Source of the DNA: Acidaminococcaceae bacterium
GTDB taxonomy: Bacteria > Bacillota > Negativicutes > Acidaminococcales > Acidaminococcaceae
Direction: 5' to 3'
DNA: 35,745 nucleotides
Assembly: GCA_029004715.1 (NCBI GenBank)
Contig: JAQVYX010000009.1
Span: forward strand, 1 to 35,745
Below the pieces are notes generated by a model. The model saw only the letters and a program-made list of their open reading frames with translations, was not told the DNA's origin and ran no database searches. The translations under genes and the position numbers were made by a program. Below are positions 15,976-24,539 of this stretch, one piece after another; the stretch's first letter is position 1; the number at the start of each line of letters is the position of its first letter.

Positions 15976-17346
15976 ATGGAAAATTTGAATGGTATTTTAG
16001 TGGCAATTAGCAGCATGGTTTGGGGTGTACCTTTATTGGTGCTACTCGTGGGTACGGGAATTTTTTTAACATTTAAGCTGCGTTTATTGCAAGTGCGAAA
16101 ATTGCTTACGGGATTTAAAATTGCATTCACACCTAGTACTTGCAATGATAGTGAGGGTGATATTTCACAGTTTCAAGCTTTAATGACGGCTTTAGCTGCT
16201 ACTATCGGAACCGGTAATATTGTTGGTGTGTCTACAGCAGTTGTAGCTGGTGGACCGGGAGCACTTTTTTGGATGTGGCTTTCTGCATTTTTCGGTATGG
16301 CCACTAAATATGCAGAAGCAATTTTAGCGGTAAGGTTTAGAGAACGTAAGGCTAATGGCCTTATGGCTGGCGGCCCTATGTATTATATTAAAAATGGTAT
16401 GAATTCAAAATGGTTGGCCAGTGCGTTTGCTTTCTTTGGTGCTTTTGCGGCTTTTGGTATTGGTAATATGGTGCAATCTAATTCCGTTGCCATGGTGGTT
16501 AAAGAAAACTTTGGTATGTCAGAAGTTTATACCGGTGTAATTTTGACTGTGTTTACAGGATTAGTAGTATTGGCAGGTATTAAGGGTATTGGCAAGGCCA
16601 CAGGTGTTATGGTCCCTGCTATGGCAACATTTTATATGGCAGGTGGGCTCATTATTATTTTTATGAATTTAGATAAAATACCGGGAGTATTTTCTTTGAT
16701 TTTAGGAGATGCTTTTACCGGCAAAGCTGTAGCTGGTGGTGCCTTAGGAACGGTTATTCGTTTTGGCGTAGCACGAGGAGTTTTTTCTAATGAAGCAGGA
16801 CTTGGTTCAGCTCCTATTGCGGCAGCTGCTGCAAAAACAGATATGCCTGGTAGGCAGGCACTTGTTTCAATGTTGGGGACATTTATAGATACCATTATTG
16901 TTTGTTCTGTAACAGGGATAGTTGTTGTTATGAGTGGAGCGTGGCAAGATGGAGAGTTTAATGGTGCCATACTTACTAGTAATGCTTTTAATAGCTTTTT
17001 ACCAGGTATTGGTAAATACATTGTGGCTATAGGACTAATATTTTTTGCCTACTCCACTATTTTAGGCTGGTGTTATTATGGTGAAAAATGTTTTGAATAT
17101 TTAGTGGGTGTAAAAGCAGTTATAGGTTATCGTATAGTTTATACGCTGGCAGTGTTTGTGGGAGCAGTGAGCAGTTTAAGTGTGGTTTGGAATTTAGCAG
17201 ATATTTTTAATGGACTTATGGCAGTGCCTAATTTAATAGCGCTTGTTGCTTTGTCTGGAGTTGTACTGGAAGAAACAAAGGCTTTTGAAGTAAAGTTACA
17301 AGAAGAGAAAGAATATAAAGTCAAAATTAGTGAACAGGAAGTTTAA
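15976..17346 (+). CDS. Sodium:alanine (AGCS) family amino acid symporter
   Basis: Inner-membrane secondary transporter that brings alanine or glycine into the cell with Na+ or H+. The 456-residue protein has about ten hydrophobic helices and the family motifs ATIGTGNIVGVSTAVVAGGPGA, GMATKYAEAILAVRFR, GGPMYYI and GVARGVFSNEAGLGSAPIAAAAA. GAGGGGAAG precedes the ATG. It lies 24 bases after the CHAD gene, so it is probably in the same transcript, and it ends at a strong terminator. Alanine, glycine or another small amino acid cannot be distinguished from sequence. Confidence 0.95.
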   Translation: MENLNGILVAISSMVWGVPLLVLLVGTGIFLTFKLRLLQVRKLLTGFKIAFTPSTCNDSEGDISQFQALMTALAATIGTGNIVGVSTAVVAGGPGALFWMWLSAFFGMATKYAEAILAVRFRERKANGLMAGGPMYYIKNGMNSKWLASAFAFFGAFAAFGIGNMVQSNSVAMVVKENFGMSEVYTGVILTVFTGLVVLAGIKGIGKATGVMVPAMATFYMAGGLIIIFMNLDKIPGVFSLILGDAFTGKAVAGGALGTVIRFGVARGVFSNEAGLGSAPIAAAAAKTDMPGRQALVSMLGTFIDTIIVCSVTGIVVVMSGAWQDGEFNGAILTSNAFNSFLPGIGKYIVAIGLIFFAYSTILGWCYYGEKCFEYLVGVKAVIGYRIVYTLAVFVGAVSSLSVVWNLADIFNGLMAVPNLIALVALSGVVLEETKAFEVKLQEEKEYKVKISEQEV

Positions 17347-17350
17347 ATAT

Positions 17351-17399
17351 AATAAAGTAAAACGGTCACAACCATTGGTTGTGACCGTTTTGCTTTATT
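17351..17399. terminator. Bidirectional terminator between the symporter and the gltA-like gene
   Basis: ACGGTCACAACC pairs with GGTTGTGACCGT, extended by AATAAAG/CTTTATT outer arms. It serves the symporter on the plus strand; its right edge overlaps the stop codon of the convergent flavoprotein gene. Confidence 0.9.
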
Positions 17400-18747
17400 G
17401 TAGGCGTGCAACATATTCCGTTATTCCTTTTACTACTTTTTTGGAATCTTCAATGGCAAGCACTACTGTGCTGGGGCCATTAACGGCATCTCCGGCGCTA
17501 AATACTCCGGGCCTGGTAGTCATACCATAGGGATGGTCTTTTGTTATGACAAAGCCTTGCTCGTCGATTTTTATGCCGTTAGTAGTGGAAAATATACTCG
17601 CGGCAGGACGCTGACCAATCGCTAGGATTACGCAAGTGCAGGCAATAACATCTTGACCGCCGGTGTGGATAAAATTGCCTTTGGCATCTTTAGCTACATG
17701 CTGCAACATAATTCCGGAAACTTTGGTGTTATCGGATATTCCTTGGGGTTTCCGCATAGCACCTAAAGTACGCATTTGCTTATTGTTTAAATATGCGGTC
17801 GGCTGACGTAAAAATTTAAATTGAATCCCTTCTTTAAGAGCGGCAGTATAAGCGGTTGCAAGGCAAGACATTTCCGTAGGACTCTTATGATAGACTACGG
17901 TGACTAGTCTAGCCCCGCGGGCAACTGCTATGCGTGCGGCATCTATTGCTACATTACCGCCGCCAATAATTACTACTTCATCTTCATTGCTTAGTAAAGT
18001 CTCTTTATTATCTAATTTACCGCTGTTGGCTAAGATTACCATGCGTAAAAAGTAATTAGCGGATAAAATACCTGTTAAATCATGACCGGGTATGGCAAGA
18101 GTTTTAGGAAGAGCACTGCCAATGCCTATAAATATGGCCTTATAACCTTTGGCAAACAAATCGTCTAAAGTTAAATCTTTGCCTATTAAGGCTCCTGTAA
18201 TATATTTCACACCGTAGTGTCCTAGATTATCAATTTCTTTATGCACGATATTTTTGTCTAAGCGAAATTCCGGTATGCCGTATAGTAGGACACCACCAAG
18301 TTCATGTTGACCTTCATAAACAGTAACATCAAAATCTTTTTTTGCCAATTCTCCGGCTACGGATAGTCCGGTAGGACCGGAACCGATAACGGCTATTTTA
18401 CCGGCAGAGCCCTTAGATTTTCCCAAAGGTGTTAGTTGATGGTCATAGGAAAATTCAGCTAAGAAGGTTTCTAAGGCACTTATATTAATGGGGTTGCTGT
18501 CTTTAGATAAAACACATTTGGGCTCACATTGTTTTTCGTGAGCGCATAGACGTCCGCAAATAGCAGGCAAAGAATTTTCTTTGACCAAGGAGAAAAAAGC
18601 ATCACCAAAATTGCCTAAGCTAAGAGCGTGTATGAAAGCAGGGATGTCGTTGTTAATGGGACAACCTAAACGACAAGAAGGCGTGGCACAATGGAGACAA
18701 CGCTTGGCCTCAACTATAGCTTCTTGTGAGGTCATTTTTTTGCTCAT
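17395..18747 (-). CDS. GltD/GltA-type NADPH-dependent Fe-S flavoprotein (glutamate synthase-like)
   Basis: A 450-residue protein of the glutamate synthase beta-subunit family. N-terminal cysteine motifs CLHCATPSCRLGCP and CGRLCAHEKQCEPKC (~residues 20-90) hold the Fe-S clusters; GSGPTGLSVAGELAK is the FAD site and GGGNVAIDAARIA the NADPH site; a final GVFSAGDAVNGPSTVV completes the fold. The length fits the stand-alone form called homotetrameric glutamate synthase (GltA) in clostridia. Relatives such as NfnB or NADPH-dihydropyrimidine proteins share this fold, and no large gltB subunit or NfnA partner is adjacent, so the exact reaction is open. Start ATG 18747 behind GAAGGGAT is one base after the cysE stop. 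Confidence 0.85.
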   Translation of the reverse strand: MSKKMTSQEAIVEAKRCLHCATPSCRLGCPINNDIPAFIHALSLGNFGDAFFSLVKENSLPAICGRLCAHEKQCEPKCVLSKDSNPINISALETFLAEFSYDHQLTPLGKSKGSAGKIAVIGSGPTGLSVAGELAKKDFDVTVYEGQHELGGVLLYGIPEFRLDKNIVHKEIDNLGHYGVKYITGALIGKDLTLDDLFAKGYKAIFIGIGSALPKTLAIPGHDLTGILSANYFLRMVILANSGKLDNKETLLSNEDEVVIIGGGNVAIDAARIAVARGARLVTVVYHKSPTEMSCLATAYTAALKEGIQFKFLRQPTAYLNNKQMRTLGAMRKPQGISDNTKVSGIMLQHVAKDAKGNFIHTGGQDVIACTCVILAIGQRPAASIFSTTNGIKIDEQGFVITKDHPYGMTTRPGVFSAGDAVNGPSTVVLAIEDSKKVVKGITEYVARLQ

Positions 18748-18748
18748 A

Positions 18749-19456
18749 TTATCCCTTCCTCTCTGTGTTTTTATCACATAAAGTTTCTTTGTTTTTAGCA
18801 ATAATCATTTTTTCTAGACCTTTAAGTCGGGCATCAATGATTTTCATATGTTTGTCTAGTGCAGTTTCATAGTCAGCAACCGGATCAGGTAAAATATTAT
18901 GATTTAAATCAATTCCGTCTTCAGGCTCGTTAATACGGCGCCCGTTTTGTGTAACTACCCGACCTGGAATACCAACAACTACTGAATTTGCAGGAACTTC
19001 CTGCAAAACCACGGAACCGGAACCTATTTTAGAATTGGCACCAACAGAGAAGGAACCTAGTACTTTGGCTCCGCTGGCTACAACTACGTTGTCGCCAATT
19101 GTAGGATGACGTTTGCCTTTTTCTTTGCCTGTACCACCAAGGGTTACGCCTTGATATAATGTTACATTGATACCTATTTCACAGGTTTCGCCAATAACGA
19201 CCCCCATGCCATGGTCAATAAAAAGCCCGCGACCAAGTTTGGCACCGGGATGAATATCTATACCCGTTAAAAAACGAGAAAAAGTATTAATCAAGCGAGG
19301 TAAAACTATCCAACCATGTTCATACATGGTATGAGCTATGCGATGGAGCCAAATGGCGTGTAGTCCTGGATAACAAAGAACTATCTCCAGTTTTGTTTTT
19401 GCTGCTGGATCTCTTTGCATGACGACTTCAATATCTTCTTTTAATTTTGCAAACAT
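18749..19456 (-). CDS. cysE: Serine O-acetyltransferase
   Basis: Acetylates L-serine with acetyl-CoA to O-acetylserine, the carbon skeleton for cysteine. The 235-residue protein has the N-terminal helical region, then the left-handed beta-helix with hexapeptide repeats: [54 protein letters not shown] and [22 protein letters not shown]. The catalytic His/Asp pair is within IDHGMG. It is nearer the short Firmicute form than the longer enterobacterial one. AGGAG precedes ATG. Coupling to the downstream GltD-like gene suggests a shared role around amino-group or sulfur assimilation; this is inference. Confidence 0.96.
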   Translation of the reverse strand: MFAKLKEDIEVVMQRDPAAKTKLEIVLCYPGLHAIWLHRIAHTMYEHGWIVLPRLINTFSRFLTGIDIHPGAKLGRGLFIDHGMGVVIGETCEIGINVTLYQGVTLGGTGKEKGKRHPTIGDNVVVASGAKVLGSFSVGANSKIGSGSVVLQEVPANSVVVGIPGRVVTQNGRRINEPEDGIDLNHNILPDPVADYETALDKHMKIIDARLKGLEKMIIAKNKETLCDKNTERKG

Positions 19457-19501
19457 GAAGAGCTCCTTCTTTTCTCAGGTAATATTATAAGTTATTATTT
19501 T

Positions 19502-19530
19502 ATTGTAGCATATGTATAAATAACCTACAA
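19502..19530 (-). promoter_or_regulatory. Promoter of cysE
   Basis: On the minus strand TTGTAG (19530-19525), 17 bases, TACAAT (19507-19502), about 46 bases before the cysE start. No T-box signature is visible in the short leader. Confidence 0.6.
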
Positions 19531-19704
19531 TACCGTGGACCTAGGAAAAAACCTTTAAAAAAAGTAAAAGGTCTAAGTTTAGAAATACAGAAATTACTAT
19601 TTTTGCTGATATCGGAAGTTTTAATGGATATAGTAAAAGGCAGTAGCCTTTTTCCGGTTTGGCATTAACACTATGTATATCATTAACAATATGGGTTTCA
19701 ACTC
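19531..19704. other. Divergent intergenic region with two small hairpins
   Basis: The 314 bases between cysE (-) and the M20 gene (+) hold both promoters and two modest hairpins: AAAAGGC/GCCTTTT at 19635-19652 and, on the minus strand, ACCTTT/AAAGGT followed by six T at about 19549-19573. The second looks like a weak minus-strand terminator upstream of the cysE promoter. I see no ORF and no known riboswitch here. Confidence 0.4.
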
Positions 19705-19733
19705 TTGTACAAAAAGGATATTAGTTGTAATAT
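19705..19733 (+). promoter_or_regulatory. Candidate promoter of the amidohydrolase cassette
   Basis: TTGTAC (19705-19710), 17 bases, TAATAT (19728-19733). A second -10-like TATAAT at 19735-19740 has no matching -35. Confidence 0.45.
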
Positions 19734-19770
19734 ATATAATGTATATCTGTATAACTATAGGGGGATAATT

Positions 19771-21099
19771 ATGGATAGAATGGAATTAAAACAAAGGGTT
19801 TGTTTGGCTATAGATTCTCATGCAGCTAAAATTGCTGCCTATGCTGAAAACGTTGCCAAGGAACCTGAGCTTGGATTTAAAGAAACTAGTACTGCAAATA
19901 AAATGAAAGCTGTTTTTGAGGAACTTGGTATTGCTTATCGCGATGGCCTGGCAATTACCGGAGTTAAGGGTCGTGTTCATTGTGGTAAAAAAGGACCGAC
20001 AATAGCTATTCTTAGTGAATTAGATGCTATTGGTTGTCCTGACAGTCCCAATGCAAACCCAGTAACAGGGGCTGCCCATGCCTGTGGACACAACATACAA
20101 CAAGCCGCTATGCTTGGTGCTGCTTATGGCTTAGTGAAATCGGGAGTTTTGGCTGATTTGGCCGGAGATGTTGTTTTTTTTGGTGTACCGGCAGAAGAAT
20201 ATGTAGAACTTGATTACCGCAAGAAGTTAATTGCAGAAGGTAAATTACATTTTTTACATGGCAAGGGCGAATTAATATATCTGGGAGAATTTGATGATAT
20301 TGATATGGCAATGCAGATTCACTCTGACAAAAATATGCCTAGACCTACGGTTGCCATAGGCCAATCGAGTAATGGCTTTGTGGGTAAAACTGTGCAATAT
20401 ATTGGTAAGGCAGCTCATGCCGCAGATGCTCCGGACCAAGGAATTAATGCGCTAAACGCAGCAATGCTCGGACTTATGGGCATTAACGCTTTGCGAGAAA
20501 CCTTTAGAGAACAAGATGTTATCAGAGTGCATCCTATTATTACTAAAGGGGGAGATTTGGTTAACAGCGTGCCTGCCGATGTACGAGTTGAAACTTATGT
20601 GCGTGCCAAAACAATGGAAGCTATGGAAGCGACAAATATTAAAGTTGATGCTGCCTTGAGGGCTGGGGGAGCTGCTATTGGAGCTAAAGTTGTCATTGAC
20701 ACGCTGCCTGGACAATTGCCGTTGGTGTGTAATGACGCGTTGAATAATTTATTTGTAGAAAATGCAAAAATTGCTGATCCGAAAGTAGAGATTAAGGATG
20801 CAGGACATTTTAGCGCTTCTACTGATATGGGTGATGTTTCTCATCTGATGCCTGTTATTCATCCTTTTATTGGAGGAACTACAGGTCTCTTACATACTAA
20901 GGATTTTTGTGTAGTTGATTTTGCGGCGGCAGCTCTTTTGCCGGCCAAAACTTTTGCCATGATGATTGTAGACCTTTTGGCAGATGAGGGCATAGAGGCG
21001 AAAAACATTTTGTCTGCTCACAAACCAATCCTTACCAAGGAAGAATATGTGAAGAAATTAGATGGGTATTTTAGTAAAGGGGGGACTTTGGAAAAATGA
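19771..21099 (+). CDS. M20-family amidohydrolase
   Basis: Zinc-type amidohydrolase/carboxypeptidase of the M20 family, in the branch that cleaves N-acyl or aminobenzoyl amino acids (AbgB/HipO-like). In 442 residues the metal-site motifs are AHACGHNIQQAAMLGAA (the CGHN form, as in AbgB-like members rather than CGHDGH) and PAEEY with the catalytic glutamate; GKAAHAADAPDQGINALNA belongs to the dimerisation domain. ATG 19771 follows TAGGGGG and replaces the track start at 19705. There is no signal peptide, so it acts in the cytosol. Its last bases overlap the next gene by four (ATGA), tying it to the two membrane proteins; they may import its substrate or export a product. Confidence 0.88.
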   Translation: MDRMELKQRVCLAIDSHAAKIAAYAENVAKEPELGFKETSTANKMKAVFEELGIAYRDGLAITGVKGRVHCGKKGPTIAILSELDAIGCPDSPNANPVTGAAHACGHNIQQAAMLGAAYGLVKSGVLADLAGDVVFFGVPAEEYVELDYRKKLIAEGKLHFLHGKGELIYLGEFDDIDMAMQIHSDKNMPRPTVAIGQSSNGFVGKTVQYIGKAAHAADAPDQGINALNAAMLGLMGINALRETFREQDVIRVHPIITKGGDLVNSVPADVRVETYVRAKTMEAMEATNIKVDAALRAGGAAIGAKVVIDTLPGQLPLVCNDALNNLFVENAKIADPKVEIKDAGHFSASTDMGDVSHLMPVIHPFIGGTTGLLHTKDFCVVDFAAAALLPAKTFAMMIVDLLADEGIEAKNILSAHKPILTKEEYVKKLDGYFSKGGTLEK

Positions 21100-21896
21100 A
21101 AAATTTTAAGCTTCATGGTGTCGTTTTACTTTTAGTTATTATTGCGGAATTAATTGGAATTCACAAATTCCAGCTAGGTGTGGGGGTAGTCGTTTTATTA
21201 CCCATGTTGTATGCTCTTATTTTCGGTATTTTTCTGGCACCTAAATTTTTAAAGGTAGTAAATAAGGTCGATATGCAAGACGCGGGCTCCTTACTTGGCA
21301 TTACACTAATGCTTTTGATGGCTAGATACGGCACTCTTGTGGGGCCGACTTTACCCAAAATTATTAGTGCTAGTCCAGCGTTAATTTTGCAAGAGTTTGG
21401 TAACTTGGGAACTATATTTTTAGGAGTGCCTCTTGCTATGTATTTTGGTTTGAAACGCGAAACTATAGGTGCGGCACATTCTATAGCCAGAGAGCCAAAT
21501 GTAGCATTGATTGGTGAGCGTTATGGGTTAGATTCTGCAGAGGGTCGCGGAGTTATGGGCGTATATATTAGTGGTACAGTTTTTGGTACAATCTTTTTTG
21601 GTCTTATGGCTAGTATGGCTGCCGCGTATTTACCGTTTCATCCTTATGCTTTAGCTATGGCTTCAGGAGTTGGTAGTGCTAGTATGATGACGGCGGCAGT
21701 AGGTTCTTTAAGTGCTATGTATCCACAAATGTCTGATCAGCTAGTTGCTTTTGGGGCTGCCAGCAATATGCTTTCAGGTTTAGACGGATTGTATATGGCT
21801 ATTTGGGTTGCGCTTCCGTTAACTGAACGTATGTATAAACATATTTATAAATTTAAGTATGGTGCATATCCAACAGGGGAGGACGCTGCTAAATGA
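21096..21896 (+). CDS. Polytopic membrane protein, DUF3100-like
   Basis: A 266-residue protein with about seven hydrophobic segments (for example HGVVLLLVIIAELIGI and GVGVVVLLPMLYALIFGIFLA). I assign it to DUF3100 from memory of the family's appearance beside M20 peptidases; a profile search would settle this. Glycine- and serine-rich stretches such as ASGVGSASMMTAAVGSLSAMYP look like the discontinuous helices of secondary transporters. It overlaps the amidohydrolase by four bases at its start and the next membrane protein by four at its end, so all three are made together. Function unknown; transporter subunit is inference. Confidence 0.75.
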   Translation: MKNFKLHGVVLLLVIIAELIGIHKFQLGVGVVVLLPMLYALIFGIFLAPKFLKVVNKVDMQDAGSLLGITLMLLMARYGTLVGPTLPKIISASPALILQEFGNLGTIFLGVPLAMYFGLKRETIGAAHSIAREPNVALIGERYGLDSAEGRGVMGVYISGTVFGTIFFGLMASMAAAYLPFHPYALAMASGVGSASMMTAAVGSLSAMYPQMSDQLVAFGAASNMLSGLDGLYMAIWVALPLTERMYKHIYKFKYGAYPTGEDAAK

Positions 21897-22348
21897 AAAC
21901 CTATAATATGCTTGAAACTTTAATTATTTTAGTTATTGTTGGGATTATGTCTTTGATTGGTAATACTATTGGTAGTAAAAATGGTTTCGTAGAAGCTATT
22001 CCGGGACTTTTGATTTTAATTGCCATTGCTTTGGTCGGTATTGCTATGGGAAAATATTTACCGGGCGGTATACCGGGGGTCGCTTATGTAGTAACGCTGG
22101 GATGTATTTTAACTTACCCAGGAGTGCCTGGTGCAGATTTTATTAATGCCTGCATGAAAAAAGTTGGATTTTTAGCACTTTGCACGCCTATACTTGCCTA
22201 TGCCGGTGTATCTATTGGCAAGGATTTGGATGCTTTTGCACATTCCGGGTGGCGCATTGTTGTTTTATCTTGTGTAATTTTCGTTGGTACCTATTTAGGC
22301 TCAGCGGTGATAGCACAGGTTATACTTAAATATTTGGGCCAGATATAG
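21893..22348 (+). CDS. Small polytopic membrane protein, partner of the DUF3100-like protein
   Basis: 151 residues with about four to five hydrophobic helices. Segments such as CTPILAYAGVSIGKDLDAFAHSGWRIVV resemble half-modules of the ion-transporter superfamily (the region near the second crossing helix of AbrB/KdgT-like carriers), but the protein is too short to be a complete carrier. With its four-base overlap to the preceding gene, a two-subunit permease, as known for the malonate carrier MadL/MadM, is a reasonable reading. No ribosome site is needed beyond GGGGAGGA at the end of the upstream gene. Confidence 0.7.
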   Translation: MKTYNMLETLIILVIVGIMSLIGNTIGSKNGFVEAIPGLLILIAIALVGIAMGKYLPGGIPGVAYVVTLGCILTYPGVPGADFINACMKKVGFLALCTPILAYAGVSIGKDLDAFAHSGWRIVVLSCVIFVGTYLGSAVIAQVILKYLGQI

Positions 22349-22387
22349 TAAACTTACAAATAATATATTAATAATTTTATAAGAAGA

Positions 22388-22450
22388 AATATTTTATCAA
22401 TTATAAAGGAGCAACCATTATGGTTGCTCCTTTATAATTGATAAAATATT
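22388..22450. terminator. 30-bp perfect inverted repeat, terminator-like
   Basis: Arms 22388-22417 and 22421-22450 match exactly around TTA. The GC-rich tip GGAGCAACC/GGTTGCTCC sits on a long A/T stem. It follows the membrane protein gene and is probably its terminator, though there is no clean T-run. The right arm supplies the -35 box of the next gene. Confidence 0.65.
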
Positions 22451-22466
22451 CTAAATAAGGTAGAAT
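22438..22466 (+). promoter_or_regulatory. Promoter of the orphan 22499 gene
   Basis: TTGATA (22438-22443), 17 bases, TAGAAT (22461-22466), then GGAGG and ATG. The -35 box lies in the right arm of the 30-bp inverted repeat. Confidence 0.65.
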
Positions 22467-22498
22467 AGAAACATATTCTGAAATTGGAGGTTGTGCGA

Positions 22499-22969
22499 AT
22501 GGAAAATAATAAAATTATAGCGCAAACAGACTTTGCTAGTCTGATTCATAATGCAGAGATTTGTGGAGAAATAGTGAAATGGGGTAATGCTAATAATTAC
22601 CCATTGCAAAAAGCTAAGCTAATAACTAAACTTGATGCGTACGTAGGGTTTGCTCCTGAATATATGATTGTGGCGAGAAGGAAACCGCCTGTGCCGGGAG
22701 GCTGGAGTGTTACAGTAGAAAAGTATGAGCCGGAAACGCGTGTCATTCCTGTTAATGTGAAAACTGTTAAAGAGCAAGATGGAAGTACTAGCTATGCTAT
22801 TAACAAGTTTGTAATAAAGATGATGGAAGAATATCGTAAAGAAGGTCTTACAATTACTGTTAGCGAAAATCCTTCTGAAATTTATGGCTCCATGACTCGT
22901 GAAATCACTGCAACAGGTCATCCCATCTTAGTAGAATCTTTTGAAGAATTTATTGATAATATGAGATAA
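22499..22969 (+). CDS. Orphan protein of unknown function (156 aa)
   Basis: I do not recognise this protein. The start at ATG 22499 is supported by GGAGG eight bases upstream; the track start at 22484 overlaps that site. It has no signal peptide or membrane helix and no cysteine pair or nucleotide-binding loop, so it is probably a small soluble cytosolic protein. A Pro/Gly-rich centre (RRKPPVPGGW) separates an N-terminal helix-like part from a beta-then-helix C-terminal half ending in EEFIDNMR. It has its own promoter and terminator and is thus monocistronic, which argues that it is really expressed. Neighbours give no hint. Confidence 0.75.
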   Translation: MENNKIIAQTDFASLIHNAEICGEIVKWGNANNYPLQKAKLITKLDAYVGFAPEYMIVARRKPPVPGGWSVTVEKYEPETRVIPVNVKTVKEQDGSTSYAINKFVIKMMEEYRKEGLTITVSENPSEIYGSMTREITATGHPILVESFEEFIDNMR

Positions 22970-22978
22970 TGAGAATTA

Positions 22979-23005
22979 ACACTGCTATTTTTTAGCAGTG
23001 TTTTT
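22979..23005 (+). terminator. Terminator of the orphan gene
   Basis: ACACTGCT pairs with AGCAGTGT around a 7-nt loop, followed by five T. The thiC stop codon of the opposite strand lies inside the hairpin. Confidence 0.85.
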
Positions 23006-24298
23006 CTTTTTTGCGGCTTCCAAATATTCTCCTACTATTTTTACGGCGCAATAATCGCCGCACATAGAGCAGGCTTCATCATCAGTTTTATTTTTGGCAT
23101 CACGAAAACGTTGAGCTTTTATAGGATCGATTGCCAAACGTATTTGTTCAGGCCAGTTTAATTCTTTGCGTGCTTTGGCCATTTTTAAATCCCATTCAAT
23201 TGCTGCGGGAATACCTTTTACAATATCAGCAGCATGACCTGCAATGCGGGTTGCTATTACGCCTTCACGCACATCATCAATATCAGGTAAACCCAGATGT
23301 TCAGCAGGAGTAACATAGCATAAGAAGTCGGCACCGGCAGAGGCAGCAAGTGTACCACCGATAGCGGAAGTAATGTGGTCATAACCCGGTGCGATATCGG
23401 TTACTAAAGGCCCTAACACATAGAAGGGGGCACCTTTACAGAGGCTTTTTTGTAATTGCATATTAGTTGCTATTTGATTATAAGGTACATGCCCAGGGCC
23501 TTCTACCATAACTTGAACTCCTCGTTCCCAAGCTCTTTGTGTTAATTCGCCTAAGTTAATAAGTTCTTGTATTTGCGCTCTATCAGTAGCATCAGCTAGG
23601 CAACCTGGACGTAGGCCGTCGCCTAGACTAATGGTTACATCATATTTTTCACAGATGTTTAAAATTTCATCATAGTATTCATAAAAGGGGTTTTCTTTTT
23701 CATTATGGAGCATCCAGCCGGTAATAAACGAACCACCACGGCTAACTACATCCATGACACGTCCTTCAGTAGTTAAGGCATGTATTACATTCTTATTTAT
23801 ACCGCAGTGCATAGTCATAAAATCGGCACCATCTTTGGCCTGTTCTTCAATTACCTGAAAGATATCTTCTATTGTCATATCAACCACGGCACCATGCATT
23901 TTTATAGCATTTACGGTAGCTTGATAAATAGGCACAGTTCCTACCATAACAGTAGAAGCGGCAATTATAGAACGACGGGATTGATTTATATTGTCACCGG
24001 TGCTTAAATCCATGACGGCATCTGCTCCGGCATCAATGGCGGCTTTGAGCTTAGCTAATTCAGGTTCCGGATCAGGGTAAGAGGAAGAAGTGCCGATGTT
24101 AGCGTTAACTTTGGTGGTCAATCCTTTTCCTACGCCTCTAGGGACAAGATTTTTATGGTTAATATTTGCGCATATGGCAATTGTGCCTTCTGCTACCCTT
24201 TGTCTAATAACTTCGGCGGGGATATTTTCTTGTTGTGCTACGCTTTCCATTTCTTTGGTAATAATGTTGTTGCGGGCCTTTTGCATTTGTGTTTGCAT
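22985..24298 (-). CDS. thiC: Phosphomethylpyrimidine synthase
   Basis: Radical SAM enzyme that rearranges aminoimidazole ribotide to HMP phosphate, the pyrimidine half of thiamine. The 437-residue protein has [23 protein letters not shown], the substrate-site [15 protein letters not shown] and [11 protein letters not shown], and near the end [11 protein letters not shown] for the 4Fe-4S cluster. The last two cysteines are three residues apart instead of four as in the E. coli CSMCGPKFC; I believe other short, anaerobe-type ThiC proteins share this. AGGAGG precedes ATG. It is controlled by the TPP riboswitch just upstream and stands alone, without other thi genes in the window. Confidence 0.97.
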   Translation of the reverse strand: MQTQMQKARNNIITKEMESVAQQENIPAEVIRQRVAEGTIAICANINHKNLVPRGVGKGLTTKVNANIGTSSSYPDPEPELAKLKAAIDAGADAVMDLSTGDNINQSRRSIIAASTVMVGTVPIYQATVNAIKMHGAVVDMTIEDIFQVIEEQAKDGADFMTMHCGINKNVIHALTTEGRVMDVVSRGGSFITGWMLHNEKENPFYEYYDEILNICEKYDVTISLGDGLRPGCLADATDRAQIQELINLGELTQRAWERGVQVMVEGPGHVPYNQIATNMQLQKSLCKGAPFYVLGPLVTDIAPGYDHITSAIGGTLAASAGADFLCYVTPAEHLGLPDIDDVREGVIATRIAGHAADIVKGIPAAIEWDLKMAKARKELNWPEQIRLAIDPIKAQRFRDAKNKTDDEACSMCGDYCAVKIVGEYLEAAKKKNTAKK

Positions 24299-24322
24299 AA
24301 TGTTCCTCCTAAAATAAAATGA

Positions 24323-24346
24323 CCACTTTCTTGTTAAAGAAAGTGG
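24323..24346 (-). promoter_or_regulatory. Expression-platform hairpin of the TPP riboswitch
   Basis: On the minus strand CCACTTTCTT pairs with the AAGAAAGTGG arm, followed by TCATTTTATTTT and then the thiC ribosome site. The aptamer's 3' strand AAGTGG can pair with the first CCACTT instead, so P1 closure by TPP would free the hairpin to stop transcription. Confidence 0.7.
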
Positions 24347-24365
24347 CGCCTAAGACTTAAAGGTA

Positions 24366-24446
24366 CCACTTCCCTACGGCGGCATTATCCGCAATCAGGT
24401 TCTAAGGGTCGACCATAGGTCTCTCAGCATTTCGCGCCCCCAGTGA
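24366..24446 (-). promoter_or_regulatory. TPP riboswitch (THI element)
   Basis: On the minus strand the conserved core reads ATGCTGAGAG, then CCTGAT, GGATAATGCCGCC and GTAGGGAAGTGG, the order and spacing of the thiamine pyrophosphate aptamer. P1 is CACT/AGTG. It lies ~65 bases before thiC and should switch it off when TPP is plentiful. Confidence 0.97.
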
Positions 24447-24539
24447 TATAAAAAATATTTAATTACACGGTAAGTTTAACAAATATATCACCGAAATACA
24501 ATGATTTATTCACTAATTTAATATATAATAATGCGTAAG

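Noticed and set aside
24366-24446. TPP riboswitch as a novel RNA
   Set aside because: All conserved core elements of the known THI element are present and it precedes thiC.
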